Below are positions 28,501 to 36,699 of a stretch of 64,000 nt of DNA, piece after piece. The notes below the pieces were generated by a model. It was not told where the DNA came from. It saw only the letters and a program-made list of their open reading frames with translations, and made no database searches. Each line of letters opens with the position of its first letter. Position 1 is the first letter of the stretch. This DNA comes from Planctomycetota bacterium (GTDB lineage Bacteria; Planctomycetota; UBA1135; UBA2386): positions 248,001 to 312,000 of the forward strand of contig JADJPQ010000026.1 of assembly GCA_016713175.1 (NCBI GenBank). Direction: 5' to 3'. The position numbers and the translations under genes were made by a program.

Positions 28501-28943
28501 CGCGCGACTACGGCGACCAGCTGGCCGAGGCCGGCAAGCACAAGGACGCGGCGCCGCTCTACGAACAGAGCTACAAGGCTTACGCCCGGGCCCAGGAGCT
28601 GGACCCGACCAACGTCCGCCTGCGCAATGACACCGCCCTGATCCTGATCTGGCACCTCGAACGCGACTGGGACAAGGCGCGCACGTTGCTCGACGCTGCG
28701 ATCGTCGAAGGCGAGAAGACGCTGAACGACAACCCGCCTGCCGAACCGCAGGCCAGGCAGGACCTCGCCGAGGCCGTCGGCGATTGCTACGAGAACCTGG
28801 CGCTGTGGCATCTCAAGCACAGCAAGGACGGTGCTGCCGCCAAGGCCGCGGCCCAGAAGAGCCAGACGTTCCATCCGGGAGAACGGCGGCCCGGCGCCCG
28901 CCGCCACCTCGCCGCCGCCGAACGACTGTTGAAGGGCAACTGA
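25542..28943 (+). CDS. Large TPR-repeat lipoprotein
   Basis: A 1133-residue protein. The start at 25542 gives MKTPTLLWSVSLIAAC, a lipoprotein signal with an IAAC lipobox. The mature part is almost wholly helical, with TPR-type pairs such as DALLDLANAHYELGEFAAARDA and later units with AEEYLVAAVQLRGD and LGHAERIFRAGADA. Two similar halves are suggested by the repeated NDCGLMLIYHL/NDTALILIWHL and EAVGDAWQNI/EAVGDCYENL segments, pointing to an internal duplication. It probably serves as a protein-interaction scaffold in the envelope. The next gene is separated by one base and encodes a second TPR lipoprotein. Confidence 0.85.
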   Translation: MKTPTLLWSVSLIAACAAGAAPDQADQQRLADARRLMAADPDRALLITDDLKKTHPDWADVWFVSGQGSLQLARTRDKLREQLLRDAVRDLGRVIDADATNVDALLDLANAHYELGEFAAARDAAGQAGRELSTAKAAPERISAAAWIAARAEVQQFVAARRQEIQDGTPDNTGLVRPGKDVLAVADSALNLLRQGSIAQPVEASRQSATVMQWLGRHHEALLELERGIRRNPDAADLHLALQDAYVQNGQFRGLGGAYSQLVRELPGTPILRWFQGRAQVLVADELRRQGSFQPAIDTYRKAHECYAEYRAMVPAHAAAASQWLAICNLSIARTCVDMGDLTSAQEQLWAAADASPAATEYDGMTPVLVDSFGSHFAGVVFAISRALSQGGVEALPQTMAFNEAVIGRCPGKFGFVYNNAALPARDLGVRLEQQAQADGVTPAQRQQLLTEAMALWEKSYRWYEEAAKLSPDDPRIVNDCGLMLIYHLNRDFDHARKLFEQAIAVGQPQIDALAADTPESERTFLEEAVGDAWQNIAVLMARHQQRPFAEYRQFCEQAVKYYPYQQRAAAHMLKNAGKEPEDNARMPATLRSALAQSGTAMQGGAAEEFAKIKPAAVAKAAAGDFDGALVVLDAALKALKDHAPFKALQGEYTLRFAEQKAAAGKREADFLFADAVTALKRAVELDSDPNAPRLLLAQAQLAKGDTADAVDTASRLLLHMQSGGGGKADEITATHRIRAAAGARAYAEQKQAGKDQPELLADVRTSMRHLEQQGTLDAALLQTWSATEQWAGAGAEAVGIWARALTKAKDDQALLSGLVDTAANVGQSTLAVTALKNHTDATAIWFRGRAHFNAAGEIRLAGSAKEALGELTAARDDFGKSMAANAGFRDSCEQWQALCLGRMGNIAFQMDDLAKAEEYLVAAVQLRGDQVATDLGMSESIKLGLLRVADAWFKKGDLGHAERIFRAGADAANSDIDLLNNAGLFARDYGDQLAEAGKHKDAAPLYEQSYKAYARAQELDPTNVRLRNDTALILIWHLERDWDKARTLLDAAIVEGEKTLNDNPPAEPQARQDLAEAVGDCYENLALWHLKHSKDGAAAKAAAQKSQTFHPGERRPGARRHLAAAERLLKGN

Positions 28944-28944
28944 C

Positions 28945-30540
28945 ATGCGCACCCTGTTGCTGACCGCCTGGCTGTTCTGCGCGGCCGGCACGGCCGGCTG
29001 CCAGTCACCGGCGACGCCGGTACTGCCGCCGGCCGCGGCCCAGGAACCCTCGCTGCGCGAGCGCGCCGCCGCCGCGGAGAACCAGGGCCGTTTCAGCGAG
29101 GCCGGCGATCTGTGGCTGCAGCTGTGCGCCCAGGAGCCCATGCGCATCGACTGGATCGTCGCCGCTGGCCGCTGCCTCGGCCGCGCCGGCCGGTTCAACG
29201 ACGCGCTCGATCTGCTGGACGCCAAACGCCAGGCGATGCCAGGCGCTCTCGACATCGCCGCGATGATGGCGCGGACCTTGCTGCTGAAGGCCGAACGGGA
29301 TCCCGGCGCGATCGCGCCCGGGCAACTGCTGGTCGACGCCGCGGCGATGACCGCGACGATCCTGCAAACCGACGCCAACCACGAGGACGCGCGGCTGATC
29401 CGCGCCCAAGCGCTGTACATGCAGGGCGATCGCGACGGCGCCCTGACCGAGACCGAAGAAGCCGTCCGACGCCATCCTCATCGACCAGGAGCCCACGTGC
29501 TCCGCGGTCGGATGGCGATCGAGCAGTTCCGCCGATTGCTGGCACAGCGGCAGGAACAACGACCCGAAGGCCAGGCCGACGCCGATCTGGTCGCCGCCAT
29601 CGATCGCCACCGGACGATGGCGCGCGAGTCGTTCACCAAGGCCGCCGAACTCGACGCGACCCGGGCGTTCCCGCATCTGGCTCTCGGTGACCTTGCCGTC
29701 GAGGACGGCAAGAGCAAGGACGCTCTGCAACACTACGGCAACGCGCTGCTGGTCGATCCGGATGCCCAGGCGCCGGTGCCGTGGATCGAGAAGGAACTGG
29801 CCTGGGAACCGCGAGTTCGCTGGTTTGCCGATCTGCTGACCCGTTATCGGGCCCGCGGCGACGCGGTGCCAGCCAAGGCCGCAACGCTGCGCTGGCACCA
29901 GGGCCGTGCCGAATTCGAGGGCGCACAGTGGCGGGCCGCCAGGCAGTCGTTCGCCACGGTACTGACCGACAATCCCACGTTCGTCAACGCCGGCTACTAC
30001 GCGGCGATCGCGGCGTTCCGGCTCGAGGACCACGACGGCGCCGAAGCGGCGGCGGCGAAGTTCGCGGCCGCCGGCGCCACCGCGTTCGCCGACATCCTGC
30101 GGGCGATGTCGGTCGAGAGCCGCGGCGAGGTCGCCGCGATGCTGCAGTTCCTCGCCGATCGAGCCTGGCAGCAAAAGCGCATCGACCACAGCCGCGATCT
30201 GAACCACGTGATCGCCTGCCTGCGTGATTCCGCCGACGCCTGGAACAACTACGCGTTCCTGTGCCGGGAGACCGGCCAATTCCATGACAGCCTGCGCGGC
30301 TACCTGATGGCGCTCGAACGCGAACCGGGTTCGCCGCAACTGCTGAACGACACCGGCGTCATCCTGCAGTACCACTTGGCGACGCCCGAGAACCTGGCCA
30401 AGGCGCGCGAGTACTATCAGCAGGCGCTGCAGGCCGCCGCGGCGATGCTGGCTCGCAAGGACCTCGGCGAGCTCGATCGTCAACGCGCGACGCAAGCCCG
30501 CGGCGACGCCGAGCAGAATCTCGCCAAGCTGCCGAAGTAG
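28945..30540 (+). CDS. TPR-repeat lipoprotein
   Basis: A 531-residue protein with an N-terminal hydrophobic signal and a TAGC lipobox. TPR-like repeats follow (ENQGRFSEAGDLW, GRAGRFNDALDLLDAKR, YMQGDRDGALTETEEAV). The C-terminal segment NDTGVILQYHLATPENLAKA parallels the NDTALILIWHL motif of the preceding protein, so the two are probably paralogous in part. The start lies one base after the preceding stop, indicating co-translation. Confidence 0.85.
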   Translation: MRTLLLTAWLFCAAGTAGCQSPATPVLPPAAAQEPSLRERAAAAENQGRFSEAGDLWLQLCAQEPMRIDWIVAAGRCLGRAGRFNDALDLLDAKRQAMPGALDIAAMMARTLLLKAERDPGAIAPGQLLVDAAAMTATILQTDANHEDARLIRAQALYMQGDRDGALTETEEAVRRHPHRPGAHVLRGRMAIEQFRRLLAQRQEQRPEGQADADLVAAIDRHRTMARESFTKAAELDATRAFPHLALGDLAVEDGKSKDALQHYGNALLVDPDAQAPVPWIEKELAWEPRVRWFADLLTRYRARGDAVPAKAATLRWHQGRAEFEGAQWRAARQSFATVLTDNPTFVNAGYYAAIAAFRLEDHDGAEAAAAKFAAAGATAFADILRAMSVESRGEVAAMLQFLADRAWQQKRIDHSRDLNHVIACLRDSADAWNNYAFLCRETGQFHDSLRGYLMALEREPGSPQLLNDTGVILQYHLATPENLAKAREYYQQALQAAAAMLARKDLGELDRQRATQARGDAEQNLAKLPK

Positions 30541-30544
30541 GTTC

Positions 30545-30661
30545 TCAACTGCCCGCCGGCTCAGCGACGCGCACCAGCGACTCGCCGTCGCTCGACAGCA
30601 CCGAGACACCGTCGGCGATCACCGCCTGGGCATGCAACCGCAGGCCCCGGCGACGACTCAC
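30545..30661 (-). CDS. Possible small ORF overlapping the NRDE gene
   Basis: A GTG at 30661 overlaps the NRDE stop as GTGA and opens a 38-residue frame. It starts MSRRRGLRLHAQAVIADG and ends SLVRVAEPAGS. The overlap style is the one used by real gene pairs in this window, and the composition is protein-like, but it is short and matches no known family. It could equally be a chance frame. Confidence 0.3.
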   Translation of the reverse strand: MSRRRGLRLHAQAVIADGVSVLSSDGESLVRVAEPAGS

Positions 30662-31404
30662 GGAAGATCGGCGTCCGGCAACAGGCGCCGGCCCAGGTTG
30701 CCGTAATCACGGAATGGAACCCGGTCGGGAGCGCCAGCGGCATACAGCCACAACAGCCGGGTCGGCTCCCCCGCGGGCACGGCCAACAGCGAACTCGAGA
30801 CGGTTCCGCGCTCACCAGCATCCTTCAGCACCGGATGCCGACCGTCACCGCCACGATCGAGCAGCAGCGGTCGCAGGTGGGAAAGCCGTGCGGCGGCATC
30901 GGCGGCCGGCGCTGCCAGCGCTGCCGACAACCCAGGGAGCACCAACGCGCCCGGTGCATGCTCGTTGCTGAGCACGGTCGTCGCCGGATGTTCGCTGACG
31001 GTCGTGTCGCCGCGGCAGTGCCGGATCACCACCGTCGTACGCCCGTCGCACAGCACCAACTGACAACCCGACCACGGCCGGGCGACGAGCTCGGCCCGAA
31101 CCACCGCGACGGCCTGTTCGAGTCCGTCGCAGTCGAGCGCGGCGTGCGGCAGGCTTCCGCGCGAAGCCGAGCCGGGTATCGGCGGCTCGCTGGCGAGGTT
31201 GGTGATGCCAGCGAACAGACCACGATCGTTGACGCCGAGCCAGGTGCCGCCCGCCACGCGATCACGCGGCGCGATCACCCGTCGACGCCGACCGATCCAC
31301 AAGCCGGGCGGCGAAGATGGCCGGTCCTTGCGTTCGTCGCGGTTGGCGGCGACGACGATCGGGTGGTCGGCGAACTCGCCGCGCAGGACGATCAGCAGAC
31401 ACAT
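30658..31404 (-). CDS. NRDE (TANGO2-like) family protein
   Basis: A 248-residue member of the NRDE family. The start at 31404 gives MCLLIVLRGE, with the conserved Cys at position 2 that marks the family. The name motif follows in AANRDERKDRPS, then GGTWLGVNDRGLFAGITN and the late SNEHAPG. The Cys2 position suggests an N-terminal-nucleophile-type fold; the biochemical role of bacterial members is not settled. The MFS gene lies upstream on the same strand. Confidence 0.88.
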   Translation of the reverse strand: MCLLIVLRGEFADHPIVVAANRDERKDRPSSPPGLWIGRRRRVIAPRDRVAGGTWLGVNDRGLFAGITNLASEPPIPGSASRGSLPHAALDCDGLEQAVAVVRAELVARPWSGCQLVLCDGRTTVVIRHCRGDTTVSEHPATTVLSNEHAPGALVLPGLSAALAAPAADAAARLSHLRPLLLDRGGDGRHPVLKDAGERGTVSSSLLAVPAGEPTRLLWLYAAGAPDRVPFRDYGNLGRRLLPDADLP

Positions 31405-31535
31405 CGACTGCAACGATAGCACCCGGTCGTGGCCCTCGCCGAGGCCCACACCACACACTGCACTCGCTGCTGCGGAACTTCGTGCATCGAAGGAGGCGTC
31501 GTGGCGCTGCCGACGGCGCCTCGCCACCGAGCTTC

Positions 31536-32822
31536 TCAGGCCTGATCCTGTCCGAGCGTGGCCTCGCCGGGTTCGGAACGGGTCGTCGACCGGCGGCGCA
31601 AGACCCACATGCCCGCGGCAGCGAGCAGACACAGCCCACCGGCGACCACGAAGGGCAGGCGGAAGTGGGCGCGCTGGTCAGCGGCACCGATTGCGGCAAC
31701 CGCCGAACCGATCTGCGGTCCCAAAGCGAAGCCGAATTGCATGCAGCTCTGCACCAGCGAGAACGCCAGTGTGCGCCGTTCACTGACGACGCGCTTGCTT
31801 GCCGCCGCGTAGGCGAGGGTCATCGAGCCTGCCATGAAACAAGCCGCCACGGCGCGCAGCAGCAGGAACTGATCGACCGAAGCGACCACTGCCGTGCCGG
31901 CGAGCAACAGCCCCAGCACCAGCGCCAGCAGGATCAGGCAGCGCAGCGGCCCGTGTCGATCGGCCAGTCGCCCCCAGGCCGGTGTGCAGATCCATTGCGC
32001 CACCGCGAGCACGGCGAACGCCACGGCGACGGTGCGATCGAGCGCCAGTTCGGGGGTGGCCGAGACCTGCACGCACGGTCCCCATGCGCCGAGGTCGCGC
32101 ACGAACAGCGCGACGAACGGCTCGAGCATGTTCTGGCCCAACCGCAGCAGCAGCACCAGCGCCAGCAGCCACGCGAATGCGCGGTTGCCCAACAGCTGGC
32201 CACAACCGGCGAGCAGTTCGCGGACGAACGGGCGGCGCACCGTCGGCGCCGGCGGCACTTCGCGGGCGAACCACCACAACTGCACCGATGCCAGCGTCGA
32301 CAATACGCTGGTGACCCAGAACAGCGCCGCCCGCCCCCACCAGTGCGCGACCTCGGCCCCGAGGACCGGCCCGAGGAACGACCCGACCGCCATCCACACC
32401 TGCATCCGCGCGATGCACAGCCCATGCACCGCCCGCGGCGCGTCGTGGGTCACCAACGCCATCGCCGGCGCGACATAGCCGGCAAAGGCCCCCTGGATCG
32501 TGCGCAACAGCAGGAGCCACCCTGGCGTCGGCGCGAACGGCATCAGCGCCGTCGTCGCCGCGATCGCCAGGTTGGCGCGGATCGCCATCGGCTTCTTGCC
32601 GAGCCGGTCGCCGAGCCCGCCCCAGATCGGGCCGCACACCGCCGCCGCGAACGGCGCCGTGCCGTAGATGATCCCGGCCCAGAACGCCAGCTCGATCGGA
32701 TCGGTGATGCCAAAGCGTTCTTCGACGTAGAGCGCGAGCACCGGCAGGTAGGCCATGATGCCCATCGAGGTCGCGAACAGGCTCGGCCAGACCGCGAGGT
32801 AGTTGCGCTGCCAGGGGTGCAA
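31536..32822 (-). CDS. MFS transporter (multidrug-efflux type)
   Basis: About 428 residues with twelve predicted TM helices. The cytoplasmic motif between TM2 and TM3 is GPIWGGLGDRLGKKP, and its counterpart in the second half is GRLADRHGPLR. A central loop lies near PPAPTVRRPF. The topology suits a drug/H+ antiporter of the MdtG/TetA type, but the substrate cannot be read from sequence. The start is uncertain. An ATG at 32909 would overlap the start of the divergent gene, so the TTG at 32822 (reading MHPWQRNYLAVWPS) is preferred because it gives a normal MFS N-terminus. Confidence 0.85.
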   Translation of the reverse strand: MHPWQRNYLAVWPSLFATSMGIMAYLPVLALYVEERFGITDPIELAFWAGIIYGTAPFAAAVCGPIWGGLGDRLGKKPMAIRANLAIAATTALMPFAPTPGWLLLLRTIQGAFAGYVAPAMALVTHDAPRAVHGLCIARMQVWMAVGSFLGPVLGAEVAHWWGRAALFWVTSVLSTLASVQLWWFAREVPPAPTVRRPFVRELLAGCGQLLGNRAFAWLLALVLLLRLGQNMLEPFVALFVRDLGAWGPCVQVSATPELALDRTVAVAFAVLAVAQWICTPAWGRLADRHGPLRCLILLALVLGLLLAGTAVVASVDQFLLLRAVAACFMAGSMTLAYAAASKRVVSERRTLAFSLVQSCMQFGFALGPQIGSAVAAIGAADQRAHFRLPFVVAGGLCLLAAAGMWVLRRRSTTRSEPGEATLGQDQA

Positions 32823-32907
32823 GTGCAGGGTTCTACCGTACGGCGACGCGCCGCAGAAAAGGCGCCGACGGGTTGTCGCAGCGTCACCGCACCGTTCCAC
32901 TGCCGGC

Positions 32908-34827
32908 ATGCGCCCGACGGTCCTGTGCCTGACCGCGATGATCGGCTGCCTGCACGCCAGCGCCGGCGCGCAGCGGCCGACCGAGGCATTCGGGCAGCTC
33001 GGCCCAAGCTTGCTCGACACCGTGCCGTGGCGCGCCACGCTGACGACGACGAGCGAACTGCCCCTGCCGCGACTGCGGCTCGGCGACCGCGACGTGCCGC
33101 TGATGTTCGCCCGCATCCGGCGCACCGATGTGCTGGTCGCGAGCAGCGAACTGCCCGGCGGCACACTCCTCGCCGTCCTGGTCGCCAGTGCGCCTGGTCA
33201 CGACACTCTGTTGCTGGCCGCCCCGCGCGCCGCAGCCATGGCGCCAGCGACTCTGGACCTCGGCGAGGGAACATCGCCCATTCGGCTCGCGACCAACCTG
33301 GCGCCGGACCAGCCGTTCCATCTGGTTCTCAGCCGACCCGCCCTCGACCAGACCGGCGATTGGGCAGGCGGCGTGGCGCGGCTGGCCAACCGGCTCACAC
33401 ACTGGCAAGCGCAATGGCAGGACTCGACGACGCTGGCGACCGACCCGCCGCAACTCGCCGATGATGCCGAGGCCGTGACCACGCAGCTGCTGGCCCAGTT
33501 GGACCCCGGGTCGGGACTCGCCCGCCCGCGACGCGGAACCGCTGCCATCCTGGATCAGCTGGGCACCCTGGTCGGACTGCTGCAGACAGGCCGACACGAG
33601 CGCGCCGGAACACTGTTGCGCGCCTGGACCTCAGCGGTTGCCGACCACGGCCAGATCGGGAACGAGCTGCAGACTCCGGAGCCGGTGGGCGAACGGGTCA
33701 CCGCCGACTCGATGGCGATCACCGCCCCGACGGCGGCCTGCTGGCTCGTCATCGCCCACTACTGGTACCTGCGCGCCACACAGGACGTGACCACGGTGCG
33801 CGCGCACTGGTCCCTGCTCGAGACCTGCGTCAAGCGACTGCCGCGTCAGGACGAACTGTTGCTCGCGGTCGACGGTGACGACGGCGGCTTCTGGCGGTTC
33901 GACGCTGCGGTCCTGTTCTTGCACGCGGTGGCGTGCATCGGCGGAGCGATCGACGCGATCGACCGGATCGAACACGCCGAGCGGTGGGCCCATGGCGCGC
34001 CGACACCGCGACCCGGCGCCGTGTGGAACGACCGCTTCTTGCAATTGCTGGCCACCTTCGAGACCAGGTTCTGGTCCGAAGGGGCGGGACGCTTCACTGC
34101 TGGTCGAGCCCGCACCGGCGATGCGGCGTGGCCCGACCTGGTCACCGCCGACTTGCTGCTGCCGGCGTGGAGCGGCATGTTGACCACCACCGGCGACCGG
34201 ACTCTGCGCAACATCCACACGGTGCTGGCGAACGTGGCGACCGAACGCGCCGCGCCGTGGCGTTCGCTCACGCCGCCATTCGCCGACGCCGCCAGGGTCA
34301 GCGCCGAGGTGCTGATCGACGGGCCCGGGCGATTCCCGACGCTGCAGCGGATGCTCGAGCACGTTCACCGCAACACCGCACCGCCATCGCCCTGGCTGTG
34401 CGGCCTGGCGCTCGACGCGATCCACCACGCCACCACCGGCCTGCGGGTGACGACCGGGCCGGGGATCGACGAAGACTGGATACGCGTGCGGCCGGCGCTG
34501 CCGCCGGGCGGTCGGACGCTGGACGTTCGCGGCCTGCGCCACGACGGCTGGCGCGCCGATCTGTGGCTCGAACACCGGGTCGGACCGCTGGATGCCGAGG
34601 AGCGCGCTGCCAACGAGGCCTTGCCGACGGCGAGACGCCGGGATCCTGCCGGCGACCACCCACGGAGCCACTTTGCGCTGGTGCTACGCTCCGCGGACCC
34701 GAATGCGGGCCCACGGCTTGGCGTCGTGCACTGCAACGGCACTCAGTTCCAGGACCACCTTCGGCGCGACCAGCCGCTCACCGGCTCCGCATTCGCCGAC
34801 GTCGCCCGGGCCCCGCGCGACCGGTGA
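32908..34827 (+). CDS. Secreted protein possibly related to six-hairpin glycosidases
   Basis: A 639-residue protein with a signal peptide (MRPTVLCLTAMIGCLHASAG, cleavage near AGAQ). The N-terminal third is beta-rich. The middle third is helical and aromatic, with HYWYLRATQD, the DGDDGGFWRF segment and WNDRFLQLLATFETRFW, a layout seen in alpha/alpha-barrel glycosidases. Then LVTADLLLPAWSG and a beta-rich end (RPALPPGGRTLDVRGLRHDGW) resemble the C-terminal beta-domain of such enzymes. No catalytic pair is identified with certainty, so the enzymatic role is an inference. Confidence 0.6.
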   Translation: MRPTVLCLTAMIGCLHASAGAQRPTEAFGQLGPSLLDTVPWRATLTTTSELPLPRLRLGDRDVPLMFARIRRTDVLVASSELPGGTLLAVLVASAPGHDTLLLAAPRAAAMAPATLDLGEGTSPIRLATNLAPDQPFHLVLSRPALDQTGDWAGGVARLANRLTHWQAQWQDSTTLATDPPQLADDAEAVTTQLLAQLDPGSGLARPRRGTAAILDQLGTLVGLLQTGRHERAGTLLRAWTSAVADHGQIGNELQTPEPVGERVTADSMAITAPTAACWLVIAHYWYLRATQDVTTVRAHWSLLETCVKRLPRQDELLLAVDGDDGGFWRFDAAVLFLHAVACIGGAIDAIDRIEHAERWAHGAPTPRPGAVWNDRFLQLLATFETRFWSEGAGRFTAGRARTGDAAWPDLVTADLLLPAWSGMLTTTGDRTLRNIHTVLANVATERAAPWRSLTPPFADAARVSAEVLIDGPGRFPTLQRMLEHVHRNTAPPSPWLCGLALDAIHHATTGLRVTTGPGIDEDWIRVRPALPPGGRTLDVRGLRHDGWRADLWLEHRVGPLDAEERAANEALPTARRRDPAGDHPRSHFALVLRSADPNAGPRLGVVHCNGTQFQDHLRRDQPLTGSAFADVARAPRDR

Positions 34828-34830
34828 TCA

Positions 34831-36699
34831 TCATTTCTTGCCGTCGCCGCTGGTGGTCGACGGTGGCGCGCCGGCTTCGGCCGGCGGCGGCAACGGCGGC
34901 AGTTCGCGGAACAACAGCACGACCCGCCGCGGTGGGACCTCGGCATCGGCCGGTGGCGGTTTGGCCGCCGTCGGTGCCGGCTTGGGCTCGGGCACCGTCC
35001 GACCTGCTGCCGTCGCAGCACCAGCCGATGGCGTGCCGCCGGCGACGGAGCCGTCAGGGCCCGCACCCCCGCCAGCCACCGCCGGGAAACCCGTGGAAGC
35101 GGCGGTCAACAGCGATTCGCGGGCCTGCTGCACCATCGCCTCCACCTGCGATTCGCCAAGCTCAGCCGTGCTCAACTCGAGCCCCTCAGCCCGGGCAAAC
35201 CGACCGACCTGCCGGAGGACCTGCGCCACGGCATCATCGCCACCTTCGACCAGCCAACCCGACGCTGCCGTCGCCTCTGCCGGCAAGAGGCTCACCGACA
35301 ACGCCATCGCTGCCTGATCGCGGTTTGCCCGCTCCGAGTTGGCAGCCATCGGCGCCAATTCCACAGGAACGGCTGCGCGGAACGACAGCCGTTGCAGCAG
35401 CGGCGCCTTGGCTTCGAGACCCGCCAACCACTGTCCGGCAGACTCCTCGCGATCGGCGAACAGCTTGCGCAGGTCTTGCGTCGTCGCGCCTCGCGATCGC
35501 GCGAGGTCGGTCTCCACCCATCGAGAAACCTTGCCAGCTCGCGAAGTGACGACGAGAACCGGGACTTGCGGCTCCGCAGCGTCGGCCTTGGCCAACCGCA
35601 GTCGCTCTTCCGGCATCGCCACACCGTCGGTCGCCACGTTGGACTGACCATCGCCGGTCGGCGCCGCGGTCCGGGCAGCGGAATCGTCGCCGTTCTCGTT
35701 GCTCTTGGCCTTCGGACGCCCCAACGGCGCGCCGCGGCCAGAGCGACCGGGTGCGACGTCCTTCTTGGCATCGATGGACTTGGCCACCGCCGTGTCGTCG
35801 CGCTCGGACGGAACGTCGCTCTTGGCGCGGTCCTGCTCACGCAGGCCGCCAGTCTGGGCTTCCTTCGGCTGGGCATCCGTCGGCTGGGGCTGCTTGTCGG
35901 CTGCGCCTTCTTCCTTGGCATCTTCAGGTCGTGGAGTCACGTGCCCCTTGTCCGTCACCGGCGCCGTCGGATCGACGGCCGCTAACGCCTGGGCAGACTG
36001 GCTTGGCGCAACAGAACTCGCGGGATCGACCATCTTCGTGGCTTCGCCGGCCTTGGCCTCCGCGGCACCAGAACCGGCGATCGGCAACCCAGGGACCGCA
36101 GCGGGTGACGGCACGCCGTCATCGGTCGTCGACCGCATCAGCAGCACCGTGCGATCTGGCGCGTTCGCGGGCGGGGGCGGACCGAGCACCAGCGCCCCCT
36201 CGCCTTGACCCTGGCCGAGCAAGCCGCCCGGTGCCGTGAACGAAACGCTCCCATCCGGCTGCGGTGCAGCGACCATGCCGCGCAACGCATCCGCCAACTC
36301 CGGCTGGGCCGCGACGTCCTTCGATAGCGGCGCCCCCGGCGACCACGCATCGATCGCCACGATCGAGATCACGATCGCCGCCGCCGCCGCCAACGACGCC
36401 ATGATCGGCAACGGCCGCCAGGGCGCGCGAGAACGGACGACGACGGCTGGCGCCGGACGCTCACGCAACTTCGCCAGCACCCGATCGGCGAGATCGACGC
36501 GGGGCCCGGACGCTCGCAGCGCCGCCTGCACGGCCTGCACCGAACGGCGGTAGGCCTCGGCCTCCTCGCGCAGGCGCGGCGACACGCGCATCTCGGCTTC
36601 GAAGCGCTCGCGATCCCGCGACGACAAGCGGCCGTCGACCCAGTCGGCCAACCGTTCATCGACATCGCGGAACGGATCCTCCTCGGTGCGCGAGTTCAT
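34831..36699 (-). CDS. Anti-sigma-factor-like transmembrane protein with long low-complexity domain
   Basis: A 622-residue protein. The N-terminal 70 residues (DVDERLADWVDGRLSSRDRE, then LREEAEAYRRS) look like an anti-sigma domain but lack the HxxxCxxC zinc motif. One TM helix follows (about 97-119). The extracytoplasmic part of some 500 residues is rich in Ala, Pro, Asp, Lys and Gln, becoming more ordered near the C-terminus (WVETDLARSRGATTQDLRKL and VVLLFRELPPLPPP). The ATG overlaps the sigma-factor stop by four bases, so it most likely binds and inhibits the upstream ECF sigma factor and responds to an envelope signal. Confidence 0.75.
   Translation of the reverse strand: MNSRTEEDPFRDVDERLADWVDGRLSSRDRERFEAEMRVSPRLREEAEAYRRSVQAVQAALRASGPRVDLADRVLAKLRERPAPAVVVRSRAPWRPLPIMASLAAAAAIVISIVAIDAWSPGAPLSKDVAAQPELADALRGMVAAPQPDGSVSFTAPGGLLGQGQGEGALVLGPPPPANAPDRTVLLMRSTTDDGVPSPAAVPGLPIAGSGAAEAKAGEATKMVDPASSVAPSQSAQALAAVDPTAPVTDKGHVTPRPEDAKEEGAADKQPQPTDAQPKEAQTGGLREQDRAKSDVPSERDDTAVAKSIDAKKDVAPGRSGRGAPLGRPKAKSNENGDDSAARTAAPTGDGQSNVATDGVAMPEERLRLAKADAAEPQVPVLVVTSRAGKVSRWVETDLARSRGATTQDLRKLFADREESAGQWLAGLEAKAPLLQRLSFRAAVPVELAPMAANSERANRDQAAMALSVSLLPAEATAASGWLVEGGDDAVAQVLRQVGRFARAEGLELSTAELGESQVEAMVQQARESLLTAASTGFPAVAGGGAGPDGSVAGGTPSAGAATAAGRTVPEPKPAPTAAKPPPADAEVPPRRVVLLFRELPPLPPPAEAGAPPSTTSGDGKK

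Noticed and set aside
32823..32909. ATG at 32909 as the start of the MFS transporter
   Set aside because: It would overlap the start codon of the divergent secreted protein and adds a non-hydrophobic tail without family similarity; the TTG at 32822 gives a normal N-terminus.
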